Origin: an uncultured Pelagibacteraceae bacterium | Lineage (GTDB): Bacteria; Pseudomonadota; Alphaproteobacteria; Pelagibacterales; Pelagibacteraceae | Length of the DNA: 51,947 nucleotides | Assembly: GCA_902528575.1 (NCBI GenBank) | Contig: CABZSV010000004.1 | Location: 1 to 51,947 of the forward strand | Reading direction: 5' to 3' | In this document: positions 40,559 to 48,862 of the stretch, in pieces | How the letters are laid out: every line of letters starts with the position of its first letter | Numbering within the stretch: the stretch's first letter is position 1 | The notes under the pieces: generated by a model | The model's input: the letters and a program-made list of their open reading frames with translations, nothing else | Told to the model about the DNA's origin: nothing | Database searches by the model: none | Made by a program: the position numbers and the translations under genes

Positions 40559-41386
40559 TTAATCTCTTAAAAGATCATTAACTGATGTTTTTGATCTTGT
40601 TTTTTCATCAACTTGTTTAATAATTACTGCACAGCTTAAAGATGGTGCAGATGGATTATTTTTATCTGGTAAAGAACCTGGTACAACAACTGAGTATGGA
40701 GGAATTTTTCCGTAAGTAATTTCACCTGTCGCCCTATTTACTATTTTAGTACTTTGTGTAATTAGCATACCCATACTTAATACAGAGCCTTCCCCAACTA
40801 TTACGCCTTCTACCACTTCAGACATTGCTCCTAAGAAAACATTATCTTCAATAATTGTTGGTAATGCTTGAGCAGGTTCTAATACACCCCCAACTCCAGT
40901 GCCAGCTGAGATATGACAATTTTTTCCAATCTGACAACAGCTTCCAGCACGACTAAACGTGTCCATCATCGTCCCTTCATCAATATATGCTCCTATATTT
41001 ACATAACACGGCATCAAAACTGCATTTTTTCCAACAAATGATCCTTTTCTAACTGGTGAATTAGGCACCATTCTAAAACCAGCTTTTTCATGATCTTCTT
41101 TTGTCCATCCTGCTGTTTTTCCTTTAAGTAAGTGAGCTTTGTCATACCAACTACTGTATGGACCATTTAAATTTTCCATTGGATACATTCTAAAACTTAA
41201 CATGATAGCTTTTTTTAGATATTGATGAGTAACCCATTCACCATTGATCTTTTCAGCTACTCTTGCTTTTCCACTGTCTAAATCTTCAATAATTTGATTA
41301 ACAGCATCCTTTAAAGATTTATCTGAATTTTGGTCTATTTGGTCTTTATTTTCCCAAGCTTCATTTATAATTTTTTCTATACTCAT
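40559..41386 (-). CDS. dapD: tetrahydrodipicolinate N-succinyltransferase
   Basis: Transfers succinyl from succinyl-CoA to tetrahydrodipicolinate, the branch used with DapE. A 275-residue left-handed beta-helix protein with hexapeptide repeats (about 105-230): VGKNAVLMPCYVNIGAYI, MMDTFSRAGSCCQIGKNCHIS, GVGGVLEP, EDNVFLGAMSEVVEG, EGSVLSMGMLI. The N-terminus is helical. It forms trimers in characterised species. It lies between the HAD phosphatase gene (4-base gap) and dapE. Confidence 0.96.
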   Translation of the reverse strand: MSIEKIINEAWENKDQIDQNSDKSLKDAVNQIIEDLDSGKARVAEKINGEWVTHQYLKKAIMLSFRMYPMENLNGPYSSWYDKAHLLKGKTAGWTKEDHEKAGFRMVPNSPVRKGSFVGKNAVLMPCYVNIGAYIDEGTMMDTFSRAGSCCQIGKNCHISAGTGVGGVLEPAQALPTIIEDNVFLGAMSEVVEGVIVGEGSVLSMGMLITQSTKIVNRATGEITYGKIPPYSVVVPGSLPDKNNPSAPSLSCAVIIKQVDEKTRSKTSVNDLLRD

Positions 41387-41390
41387 AATT

Positions 41391-42062
41391 TTATGAGTTT
41401 TTTAATAACCTTATTTCTTTTAAAAATAAAGAAAGATTTTCTATTTTGTAATCAATGTATTCCTGTTCAGACTCTTTTTTGCCCCAGTATTCATCATTCA
41501 TTAACCAAACTGTTTTTGCTCCTCTTTCTTTTCCAATAGATAAGTTTTTTGCAATATCTTCAATGTAAAGTGTCTCAGTTGGATCAATTTGAAATTTTTT
41601 TACCATAAGATCAAATGCTTTTGCTGTTGGTTTTGGACTGTATTCAGCATCGACAATATCAAAAACACCATCAAATTGATCATCAATTCCTAAGTGAGTG
41701 GTGATATTTTTAACATGTTCTTTGCTACCATTTGTAAAAACAAATTTGTTTAGATTAGTATGTTCTAGCTCATTCCTCAAAACAGTATCTTTTTCTAGAA
41801 AATCTAAATCAATATCATGTACGTAGTCTAAAAATTCTCTTGGAGGTATATCGTGATGAATCATTAAACCATTAAGACTGGTATTATATTTATGAAAATA
41901 ATTTGTTTGTAATTCTTTTGCTTCTTTTAAATCTACATTTAATTTATTTGAAATGTATTGAGTCATTTTTTTACTTACTTGACCAAATACTCCCTCAAGA
42001 TCACTGTATAGCACTCCATCACAATCAAATAATATGTTTTTGATATTTTTTAACTCTTTCAT
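41391..42062 (-). CDS. HAD-family hydrolase, pyrimidine 5'-nucleotidase type
   Basis: A 223-residue haloacid-dehalogenase-like phosphatase. Motif I is FDCDGVLY (nucleophile and general-acid Asp), motif II is FVFTNGSKEH, motif III is the Lys in SPKPTAKAFD, and motif IV is YIEDIAKN. The TNG(S/A) and PKP(x) pattern matches the pyrimidine 5'-nucleotidase family (SDT1-like) that sits between argB and dapD in many alphaproteobacteria. It probably dephosphorylates UMP/CMP or similar metabolites. It overlaps argB by 4 bases. Confidence 0.85.
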   Translation of the reverse strand: MKELKNIKNILFDCDGVLYSDLEGVFGQVSKKMTQYISNKLNVDLKEAKELQTNYFHKYNTSLNGLMIHHDIPPREFLDYVHDIDLDFLEKDTVLRNELEHTNLNKFVFTNGSKEHVKNITTHLGIDDQFDGVFDIVDAEYSPKPTAKAFDLMVKKFQIDPTETLYIEDIAKNLSIGKERGAKTVWLMNDEYWGKKESEQEYIDYKIENLSLFLKEIRLLKNS

Positions 42063-42907
42063 TGTCTTATTAGAGTCCCAGAGCCCTTGTCAGAGAATAT
42101 TTCCCATAAACACGAATGTGGCTTTGTGCCATTGATTATACCAACTGCTGTTACACCATTATTTACGGCGTCTAAGCATGCGTTTATTTTAGGTATCATA
42201 CCTTCTGTAATAGTTTCATCTTTAATCATTTTAAGAACCTCAGATGAAGAAATTTCCTCTATTAATTTCTTATTTTTATCTAGAACACCATCAACATTCG
42301 TCATCAATAAAAGTCTTCTTGATTTTAAAGATTTTGCTACGGCCATTGCTGCAGTATCTCCATTAATATTATATGTTTGGTTTTCTTTACCTAATCCTAA
42401 TGGAGAAATTATAGGAATTTTATTTTGATTAATTATATTTAATATTTGTTCATTATTAATCTCATTTGGTATTCCTACAAATCCTAGCTCTTCTGCTTCT
42501 GGTATAGTTTTTATAACATTATTATTTTTTGTGTGAATAGAGATTGCCTCTGTGCCTTTGTCTTTTAAAGAATCAACAATATCATTATTAAAATCAATCA
42601 AAACAGATTCAACAATATCAATTATACTTTTGTCAGTTACTCTTAGTCCTCTTATAAATTTTGATTGAATATTTGATTTTTCTAGCTCTCTTTTAATTCT
42701 AGGTCCACCGCCATGAATTACCACAGTTGCAAGGCCTAATTTATTTAAAACACTAAGATCAGTTATAAAATTATTAAATACGTTTCTATCAATTAAAACG
42801 TTTCCACCGTATTTAATTACAATTAAATCATTTTTGTATTTTTCAATATATTTAGTTACTTCATTAATTGGTGGCCCATCTTTAGGTAATATCTTCTCAA
42901 GGTCCAT
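42059..42907 (-). CDS. argB: acetylglutamate kinase
   Basis: Phosphorylates N-acetylglutamate in arginine synthesis. The 282-residue amino-acid kinase fold has VIKYGGNVL (ATP-binding Lys/Gly), VIHGGGPRI (substrate), NGDTAAMAVAKSL, LLMTNVDGVLD, and the C-terminal GMIPKINACLDAVNNGV. The N-terminal helix resembles that of arginine-regulated forms. It sits 14 bases after yidC; many alphaproteobacteria carry engB (yihA) between the two, and it is not here. Confidence 0.95.
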   Translation of the reverse strand: MDLEKILPKDGPPINEVTKYIEKYKNDLIVIKYGGNVLIDRNVFNNFITDLSVLNKLGLATVVIHGGGPRIKRELEKSNIQSKFIRGLRVTDKSIIDIVESVLIDFNNDIVDSLKDKGTEAISIHTKNNNVIKTIPEAEELGFVGIPNEINNEQILNIINQNKIPIISPLGLGKENQTYNINGDTAAMAVAKSLKSRRLLLMTNVDGVLDKNKKLIEEISSSEVLKMIKDETITEGMIPKINACLDAVNNGVTAVGIINGTKPHSCLWEIFSDKGSGTLIRQ

Positions 42908-42921
42908 TTATTATTTTTTAA

Positions 42922-44601
42922 TTAGGTTACAGTTTTAACTGTTGTACGTTTCATTATTACAACCTGTTGAGCCATTGTTAAAATGTTATTAACTGTCCAA
43001 TAAATTACTAGCCCACTTGGGAATGGTGCAAGAATTACTGTTAAAAATAAAGGGAAGAACATAAATATTTTTGCTTGCATTGGATCTGTTGGAGCCGGAT
43101 TTAATTTCTGCTGTACCCACATGCTGACCCCCATGGCGACGGGCCAAGCTCCAATTACAAGGAAAGAAGGTACGTCATAAGGAAACAATCCAAATAAATT
43201 AAATATAGAAGTAGGATCCTTAGCACTTAAATCTTGGATCCAACCATAAAAAGGCATATGACGCATTTCTATTGTGACGAATAAAACCTTATAAAGAGCA
43301 AAGAACACTGGAATCTGAATCAAAATGGGAAGGCACCCGCTCATGGGATTTACCTTCTCTTTTTTATAAAGAGCCATCATTGCTTGTTGCAATTTCATCT
43401 TGTCATCTTTGTGTACTTCTTTAAGTCTTGCCATCTCAGGCTGAAGAGCTTTCATTTTAGCCATGCTTCGGAATGAAAAATTAGCAAGTGGAAAAAATGC
43501 TACACGAATACAAACGGTAACCGCAATAATTGCTAAACCATAATTACCAAATATTTTAAAGAAATATTCTAAAGCAGTGAACAAAGGGCGAGTCAAAAAG
43601 TACAGAAAGCCCCAGTCAATTGTTAAATCAAATTTATCAATTTTTAATGATTCTGCGTACCCATCAATTACATCAACTCTTTTTGCAGCTACTATTACTT
43701 GTAAATTTTCTTCTATAGAGGAGTTTCCAGTTAACTCTAATGGTTCTGTTGTAACAAAGTTAATTCTGTACTTGTTTTTGTAATCCATCGTAGTTTTAAA
43801 TTCTTTTTCTCTTGGTGGAATAAGTGTTGATATGTAGTACTTATCTCCAATTCCTAACCATCCCTTTTGAGCTGTTCTTGAAAATTTTTTCTCTTCAATA
43901 TCGTCATAATCTTCCTCAATTAATTCTTCGTCTAATGTAGCGATTGGACCTTCATGAAGAATGTAAAAATCAGTTAAACCTTCCGGGATTTGATTTCTTA
44001 TAATTTGTCCATAAGAATAGAAGTCATAGTTTTTATCAGTAGAATTTATAACTCTTTGTTTTATTGTGAATAAAAACTTATCGTCTAATGCAATTTCTTT
44101 TTCAAAAGTGATGCCTTGATCATTAGTCCAACTTAGTTTTATAGGAGATTGATCAGTTAATTTATTATTTCCAGAAACTGACCAAATTGAATCTGCATTT
44201 GGAATATCGATATTTTTATCTGTAGTGATAAAACCACTTTCAATTATATACCCTTCTTTAGAGCTTCGTGGTGCAAGAAATTTTACTTTTTCGTCGCTTT
44301 CCAAACTAACATTATATTCTTTGAAAGTTAGATCATCTATTGCAGCTCCTTTCAAAGAAATAGACCCAACAATACTTTTGTTTTCAAATTGAATTCTTTC
44401 ACTTTTTTGTAATGCTTCTTCTCGTGAAATTTCGGTTACATTTTCTTTTTGATCAAGACTAGGTGCATCTGAATTCTGTTCAGTCTTAGTTTTTTCTGTT
44501 AAATTTTCTTTCGTTACAGGAGGTGGTGCAAAAAATAGCGAGTATAATATAATTACAGCAGCTGATAAACTTATGGCAGCAATTATATTTCTAGTTTCCA
44601 T
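42922..44601 (-). CDS. yidC: membrane protein insertase YidC
   Basis: Inserts and folds inner-membrane proteins, alone or with Sec. The 559-residue protein has an N-terminal span (about residues 5-25), a large beta-sandwich periplasmic domain (about 55-330), and a C-terminal insertase core with five spans. The core contains FRSMAKMKALQPEMARLKE, NPMSGCLPILIQIPVFFALYKVL, FPLFLTVILAPFPSGLVIYWTVNNI, and the groove Arg in the first core helix region (VCIRVAFFPLANFSFRS). It shares one base with the yidD stop in the conserved rpmH-rnpA-yidD-yidC order. Confidence 0.97.
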   Translation of the reverse strand: METRNIIAAISLSAAVIILYSLFFAPPPVTKENLTEKTKTEQNSDAPSLDQKENVTEISREEALQKSERIQFENKSIVGSISLKGAAIDDLTFKEYNVSLESDEKVKFLAPRSSKEGYIIESGFITTDKNIDIPNADSIWSVSGNNKLTDQSPIKLSWTNDQGITFEKEIALDDKFLFTIKQRVINSTDKNYDFYSYGQIIRNQIPEGLTDFYILHEGPIATLDEELIEEDYDDIEEKKFSRTAQKGWLGIGDKYYISTLIPPREKEFKTTMDYKNKYRINFVTTEPLELTGNSSIEENLQVIVAAKRVDVIDGYAESLKIDKFDLTIDWGFLYFLTRPLFTALEYFFKIFGNYGLAIIAVTVCIRVAFFPLANFSFRSMAKMKALQPEMARLKEVHKDDKMKLQQAMMALYKKEKVNPMSGCLPILIQIPVFFALYKVLFVTIEMRHMPFYGWIQDLSAKDPTSIFNLFGLFPYDVPSFLVIGAWPVAMGVSMWVQQKLNPAPTDPMQAKIFMFFPLFLTVILAPFPSGLVIYWTVNNILTMAQQVVIMKRTTVKTVT

Positions 44602-44852
44602 TATTTATTATCCTTCACTTCTTTTTTAACTGGATCAAACCCTTCGCCACCCCCTAAAAATTTTATTGGATGGCAGGATAAAATTCTTTTTATACTAACA
44701 AATAAACCTTTAAAAAAACCGTATTCTTTTAAAGCATCTATGCTGTATTCAGAACATGTTGGTAAATATCTACAAGAATGACCCAATAATGGACTAATCA
44801 AATATTTATAGGCTTTGATAAATTTAATTAAAATTAAAGTAAATATATTCAT
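44601..44852 (-). CDS. yidD: membrane protein insertion efficiency factor YidD
   Basis: An 83-residue protein with the family signature: [26 protein letters not shown], then [14 protein letters not shown] and GGGEGFDPV. It is an inner-membrane-associated helper of YidC-dependent insertion. One-base overlaps join it to rnpA upstream and yidC downstream, so the block is translationally coupled. Confidence 0.95.
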   Translation of the reverse strand: MNIFTLILIKFIKAYKYLISPLLGHSCRYLPTCSEYSIDALKEYGFFKGLFVSIKRILSCHPIKFLGGGEGFDPVKKEVKDNK

Positions 44853-45193
44853 TATTTTATTTTTGCAAAATCCTGAAAAAGAGTTTCTTTTATAATTTTG
44901 TATTCATTATTTAGCATAGAAGACTTAGCTATAACAAGAAATGAATAATCAAAGTTTATCTCTATTTTTTTAACAGCTTCATTCATGATATTTCTTAATC
45001 TTCTTTTAATTTTATTTCTCTTTACTGCATTACCAATTTTTTTTTTAGTCACAAAACTGATATTTAGTCTTTTTTTATCTTTATTTAGTAATTTTCCAAA
45101 AAAAATACTTACGTATTTATTAGTAATCTTTTTTTGTTTAAGTAAATTTTTAAATTCTTCGTTTTTTGAAAGAGCAAGTATTTTGCTTTTCAT
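44852..45193 (-). CDS. rnpA: ribonuclease P protein component
   Basis: Protein subunit of RNase P, which matures tRNA 5' ends. The 113-residue basic protein has the N-terminal [11 protein letters not shown] pattern, the [26 protein letters not shown] region including the RNR motif, and the C-terminal FLVIAKSSM. It starts 4 bases after the rpmH stop and overlaps yidD by one base. Confidence 0.94.
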   Translation of the reverse strand: MKSKILALSKNEEFKNLLKQKKITNKYVSIFFGKLLNKDKKRLNISFVTKKKIGNAVKRNKIKRRLRNIMNEAVKKIEINFDYSFLVIAKSSMLNNEYKIIKETLFQDFAKIK

Positions 45194-45197
45194 TATT

Positions 45198-45338
45198 TTA
45201 TACAGAAACAGTTAGTGATTTTCTTCCTCTTGCTCTTCTTCTAGCCAAAAGTTTTTTACCACCTTTAGTTTTCATTTTTGAACGAAAGCCGTGTTTTCGA
45301 GCTCTTTTTTTATTTGAGGGTTGATAAGTTCTTTTCAT
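45198..45338 (-). CDS. rpmH: 50S ribosomal protein L34
   Basis: A 46-residue protein too short for most ORF cut-offs. It reads [20 protein letters not shown], then [20 protein letters not shown] and SLTVSV, an unmistakable L34. It is a structural protein of the large ribosomal subunit. It is the first gene of a minus-strand run reaching the SET-domain gene, and is divergent from the TVP38 gene, with which it shares a 97-base promoter region. Confidence 0.97.
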   Translation of the reverse strand: MKRTYQPSNKKRARKHGFRSKMKTKGGKKLLARRRARGRKSLTVSV

Positions 45339-45435
45339 AATTAGATTTGATTTAGTTTTTTATAATTTTTGCCCCTTTATATTAGTAATAATTAAAATAG
45401 CAAATAGAAGATTAACCATTAAAATAAGAAGAATC

Positions 45436-46158
45436 ATGGAAAATACAAAAAAAATTAAATTATTTATTGGTTTGTCTTATTTATTAATTTTATGTCTATT
45501 TTTGTTTTTCTTTTTTTCAAAATTTAGTCTCTCAGAAATTACATCCTATGATTTTCTAAGAAATAACCAATCTTATTTTTTTGAACTTAAAAAATCTAAC
45601 TTATTTTTAATTTCTATTATTTTTGTAGCATTAACTATTCTTTGGGTTTTCCCTTTTTTAGGATTTGGATCTCCAGTTGCTTTAATGGGTGGTTTTATAT
45701 TTGGAAAATGGATAGGGACACTTGTTGTTGTTTTAGGTTTGAGTATTGGTGCTACTTTTTTGTATATTTTTGGAAATTTTTTTTTAAAGCAGTTTATAAG
45801 AGAAAAATTTTTAAATAAGTTTCAAAGCTTAGAAATAAAATTTAAACAATCTGAATTTATTTATTTATTAATTTACCGTTTTATAGGTGGTATACCTTGG
45901 CAGCTTAGTTGTCTCTTGCCAACATTATTCAATGTTAAGGTTATTAATTTTTTCTTTGCTACATTGATTGGAATAATTCCTCAAATTTTTTTAGCAGTTT
46001 CTATTGGTAGTGGATTAGAAAAAATTATAGACCAAAATGCTGAAGTACCAGGAATAACTGATATAATATTTTCACCTGATATATATGTTCCTATTATAGC
46101 TTTCTTTATTTTAATTTTGATTACGATATTTTTGAGAAAGTTTTTTTACAGAAATTAG
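45436..46158 (+). CDS. TVP38/TMEM64 (VTT domain) membrane protein
   Basis: A 240-residue integral membrane protein with about six spans. The VTT/SNARE-associated core is GFGSPVALMGGFIFGKWIGT ... GATFLYIFGNFF, then YRFIGGIPWQLSCLLPTLFNV and a helix-Gly-x2-P region (TLIGIIPQIFLAVSIG). It belongs to the DedA-related superfamily, which includes lipid scramblases and undecaprenyl-phosphate flippases; the exact substrate is unknown. Its stop codon directly abuts the CCA end of the opposite-strand tRNA-Thr. Confidence 0.85.
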   Translation: MENTKKIKLFIGLSYLLILCLFLFFFFSKFSLSEITSYDFLRNNQSYFFELKKSNLFLISIIFVALTILWVFPFLGFGSPVALMGGFIFGKWIGTLVVVLGLSIGATFLYIFGNFFLKQFIREKFLNKFQSLEIKFKQSEFIYLLIYRFIGGIPWQLSCLLPTLFNVKVINFFFATLIGIIPQIFLAVSIGSGLEKIIDQNAEVPGITDIIFSPDIYVPIIAFFILILITIFLRKFFYRN

Positions 46159-46232
46159 TGGTGCTCCCACCCTGTACTGACCAGGGAACTAGTCATTACC
46201 AATGACTTGTTATACCATTTAACTACAGGAGC
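46159..46232 (-). tRNA. tRNA-Thr (anticodon GGT) with unusual T-loop
   Basis: A complete cloverleaf on the minus strand: acceptor GCTCCTG/TGGGAGC with two G-T pairs, D-arm GTTA-AATGGTA-TAAC, anticodon stem AGTCA/TGACT around TTGGTAA (anticodon GGT), a 4-base variable loop, T-stem CCCTG/CAGGG, and encoded CCA. The T-loop is GTCAGTA rather than TTCRANY: positions 54 and 58, which normally form the T54-A58 reverse Hoogsteen pair, are both G. G18, G19, T55 and C56 (the elbow contacts) are kept, so the gene may still be functional. Confidence 0.85.
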
Positions 46233-46332
46233 TTAGAGACAAATTGTATTTTATTGATAATAAAGCATTTTTTTCAAATTATTGCCTTAATTTTTTGATG
46301 AATATGATTTATATCTATTTTAGGAAAATGTT

Positions 46333-46533
46333 ATGGGAATTCATTACGACTACAAATCAACTAAAGGTAATAAGCTTATGGAAAAGCAAGCTAAAAGAGA
46401 GAGAAAGCTTGCTGAAAAAAAAGCTAAACGTTTAGCTAAAGAAGGCCCAAAAAAAGAAGAGGAAAAAGAACCTGCACTAGATCCCAATAAACCGATTTCT
46501 CTAGATTTCTTGACTAATCCAAATAAAGAGTGA
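46333..46533 (+). CDS. small Lys/Glu-rich protein of unknown function
   Basis: A 66-residue charged protein. After MGIHYDYKSTKGNKL it has an amphipathic, almost pure Lys/Arg/Glu/Ala helix (about 16-45), then EPALDPNKPISLDFLTNPN at the C-terminus. An AGGAAA ribosome binding site precedes the ATG at 46333; an internal ATG at 46378 is a possible alternative. No family is recognised. Its TGA overlaps a GTG that opens another small basic ORF just before dcd, suggesting a small operon. Confidence 0.6.
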   Translation: MGIHYDYKSTKGNKLMEKQAKRERKLAEKKAKRLAKEGPKKEEEKEPALDPNKPISLDFLTNPNKE

Positions 46534-46655
46534 ACGAAAAAATTGATAAAATTAAGGAAAGAAAAAATAGAGAAGCCATTGCATTACGGGTTAATTTAAA
46601 AAAAAGAAAAATTTTTCAAAAAAAAAATAAAAAGAAAAATGATATTAAACGATAA
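46530..46655 (+). CDS. putative 41-residue basic protein upstream of dcd
   Basis: Too short for most ORF tracks. It starts at GTG (46530-46532), overlapping the previous TGA as GTGA, and reads VNEKIDKIKERKNREAI then ALRVNLKKRKIFQKK, ending KKNDIKR. The ALRxNLKKRK segment resembles small basic proteins common in alphaproteobacteria. Its last 17 bases overlap the dcd start. The coupled start, overlap and sequence pattern argue that it is real. Lys-rich low-complexity sequence in AT-rich DNA is the counter-argument. Confidence 0.45.
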   Translation: MNEKIDKIKERKNREAIALRVNLKKRKIFQKKNKKKNDIKR

Positions 46656-47190
46656 GCAAATAATAAAATTAGCAGAAGAGCATGAAATGATCAGTCCCTT
46701 TGTAAATAAAAGTGTTGCTAATGGAATTAGTCATGGTGTTAACCCATTTGGTTATGATCTTCGTTGTGGATCAGAATTTAAAATTTTTACTAATATAAAA
46801 GGAGCTACAGCAGATCCAAAAAATTTCAGTGAAGATAATTTTATTACTGTAAAAGATGAAGAATCAATTCTAATTCCACCCAATAGCTTTGCACTTGCTG
46901 CGAGTCTGGAATATTTTAAAATGCCAAGAAATGTTACTGGTCTTGTCACAGCAAAATCAACTTATGCAAGGTGTGGTTTAGGTGTTCCGCCAACTGTACT
47001 AGAGGCAGGCTGGGAAGGTGTTTTAGTTTTAGAATTCTCAAATCATACTTCAAATAGTATTAGGCTTTATGCAAATAGCGGTGCAGCTCAAATCCTTTTT
47101 TTTCAAGGGGATCAGCCAGAAGTTTCTTATGCTGACAGAGATGGAAAGTATCAAGGTCAAACAGGAATTACTTTAGCAAAATCAAAATAA
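46639..47190 (+). CDS. dcd: dCTP deaminase
   Basis: Deaminates dCTP to dUTP, the main source of dUMP for thymidylate in many bacteria. The 183-residue trimeric enzyme shows VNPFGYDLRCG near residue 35, KSTYARCGLGVPPTVLEAGWEG with the catalytic Glu, and the C-terminal GAAQILFFQGD and YADRDGKYQGQTGI nucleotide-binding tail. Its start overlaps the small basic ORF by 17 bases; murA starts 3 bases after it. Confidence 0.96.
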   Translation: MILNDKQIIKLAEEHEMISPFVNKSVANGISHGVNPFGYDLRCGSEFKIFTNIKGATADPKNFSEDNFITVKDEESILIPPNSFALAASLEYFKMPRNVTGLVTAKSTYARCGLGVPPTVLEAGWEGVLVLEFSNHTSNSIRLYANSGAAQILFFQGDQPEVSYADRDGKYQGQTGITLAKSK

Positions 47191-47193
47191 TTT

Positions 47194-48471
47194 ATGGATA
47201 AATTTTCTATCACCGGTCCTTGTCGAGTGATGAGAGGTGAAGTTTCGATTTCAGGTTCTAAAAATGCGGCTTTGCCAATACTTGCCGCAACACTGCTGTT
47301 TGACAAACCTGTAATTATTGAAAACCTACCTAGTAGGACAAGAGATATTCAGGTAATGCTGAACTTATTAAAATCTCTTGGATCAAATATTCAATTTTTA
47401 AATAATAAAAAAACAGTAAAAATTACAAAGACTAAAAAGCAAAAGCAGTTTGGTTCATATTCAATTCTTAAGACAATGAGAGCCGGGATACTGATCCTGG
47501 GACCCTTAGTCTCTAAGTATGGAAAGTCAATTTGTAGTTTTCCTGGTGGATGTGTTTTGAATGGTAATTCTGGTAGACCAATTAATTTACATTTGGAAGC
47601 TTTAAAAAAACTTGGAATGAAGTATGAAATAAAAAAAGGATATATCCACGCTAAATCTAACGGCAAATTAAAAGGTAATAAAATTGAGTTTCCTGCAATA
47701 AGTGTAGGTGCTAGTCAGCAATTAATCATGAGCTCAGTTTTGGCAAAAGGCAAAACTTTGTTACATAACTTAGCATGTGAACCAGAAATTTTAGATTTAA
47801 CTAATTTTCTAATTTCTGCAGGCGCTAAAATTAAATGGATTGGTAAAAGAACCTGTCAAATCATTGGTGTAAGTTCTCTTAAAGAAACAAAATATTCAGT
47901 AATGGGCGATAGAATTGAAACTGGAACTTTTTGTGTTGCAGCTACATTAGCAAAAGGAGATTTGTTAATTAAGAATTTTGATCCAAAGTTAATTAAAACT
48001 GAATTGAATTTACTTAAAAAAGTTGGGGCAAAAATTAAATTATTTAAAAATAGTATTAATATTAAAGGACCAGAAAGAATAAAAAGTATAAAAAATATAA
48101 CTACTAAGGAGTACCCTGGATTTCCTACAGACCTTGCCCCTCAATTTATGGTCCTTCTTTGTAAGGCTAGTGGCACAAGCTCAATTACAGAAAATATATT
48201 TCAAGGTAGATTTTTACATGCAATGGAGCTTCAGCGACTGGGAGCTAAAATAACTATTAAAAATAGAACTGCAAAAATAGAGGGCAGCACAAACTTTATA
48301 GCAGCAGAAGTAATGTCAAGTGATTTAAGAGCATCGGCTGCTTTAGTGCTTGCCGGTATCGTTTCAAAAGGCAACACAGTAGTAACTAGAGTTTATCATT
48401 GTGATCGAGGTTATGAAAATTTTGAAAATAAATTAAAAAAAGTTGGTGTTAAAATTAAGAGATCAAAATAG
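47194..48471 (+). CDS. murA: UDP-N-acetylglucosamine 1-carboxyvinyltransferase
   Basis: First committed step of peptidoglycan synthesis: transfers enolpyruvate from PEP to UDP-GlcNAc. A 425-residue EPSP-synthase-like fold with SGSKNAALPILAA (Lys/Asn) near residue 21 and the catalytic loop PGGCVLNGNSGRPINLH. The active Cys is Cys120, equivalent to Cys115 in E. coli. The loop has three extra residues between the Cys and the conserved Arg-Pro compared with E. coli CTIGARP. The C-terminal region has FPTDLAPQFMVLL and DLRASAALVLAG. The stop shares one base with the next gene (TAGTG). Confidence 0.95.
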   Translation: MDKFSITGPCRVMRGEVSISGSKNAALPILAATLLFDKPVIIENLPSRTRDIQVMLNLLKSLGSNIQFLNNKKTVKITKTKKQKQFGSYSILKTMRAGILILGPLVSKYGKSICSFPGGCVLNGNSGRPINLHLEALKKLGMKYEIKKGYIHAKSNGKLKGNKIEFPAISVGASQQLIMSSVLAKGKTLLHNLACEPEILDLTNFLISAGAKIKWIGKRTCQIIGVSSLKETKYSVMGDRIETGTFCVAATLAKGDLLIKNFDPKLIKTELNLLKKVGAKIKLFKNSINIKGPERIKSIKNITTKEYPGFPTDLAPQFMVLLCKASGTSSITENIFQGRFLHAMELQRLGAKITIKNRTAKIEGSTNFIAAEVMSSDLRASAALVLAGIVSKGNTVVTRVYHCDRGYENFENKLKKVGVKIKRSK

Positions 48472-48860
48472 TGAAATATTTGGCGAAAATTATTGCAAGT
48501 GATCAAGAGGGTTTGCAGATGATTTCAGCTTGCAGTTCAGCAGCTAAAGTTAAAATTTCAGATATTAAGTATCTTGCGTCGAATAAGGTATTTTTGTTAT
48601 TAATTGAGAGAATTAAAGTTGAAAATGAAAATGAGGATAAAAAGGTTAATAGTATATTGAGATTTGATTTTGTTGATAAAGTAAGATCAAAGAACATTAA
48701 TCAATCAAATCAAGAAGCGGTTTTAGAATTAGTAGGTATAGATTATTTGAAAAATAATGATGTTTATGAAATAAATCTTATTTTTAATAATAATGCTCAT
48801 ATTGCTTTAAGCACAGAAACTATTGAAGCAAGATTAGAGGATCAAAGTGAAATTAAATAG
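48471..48860 (+). CDS. DUF2948 family protein
   Basis: A 129-residue protein beginning at GTG, overlapping the murA TAG by one base. Features include DQEGLQMISACSSAAKVKISDIKYL, a central R-FDFVDKV segment, and the C-terminal INLIFNNNAHIALSTETIEARLEDQSE. Both sequence and position between murA and hisD match the DUF2948 proteins conserved across alphaproteobacteria. The function is not known to me. hisD starts 2 bases later. Confidence 0.8.
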   Translation: MKYLAKIIASDQEGLQMISACSSAAKVKISDIKYLASNKVFLLLIERIKVENENEDKKVNSILRFDFVDKVRSKNINQSNQEAVLELVGIDYLKNNDVYEINLIFNNNAHIALSTETIEARLEDQSEIK

Positions 48861-48862
48861 TT

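Noticed and set aside
46244-46435. Plus-strand ORF overlapping the small Lys-rich gene
   Set aside because: No ribosome binding site, Phe/Asn-rich composition typical of AT-rich non-coding frames, and it overlaps a better-supported frame.
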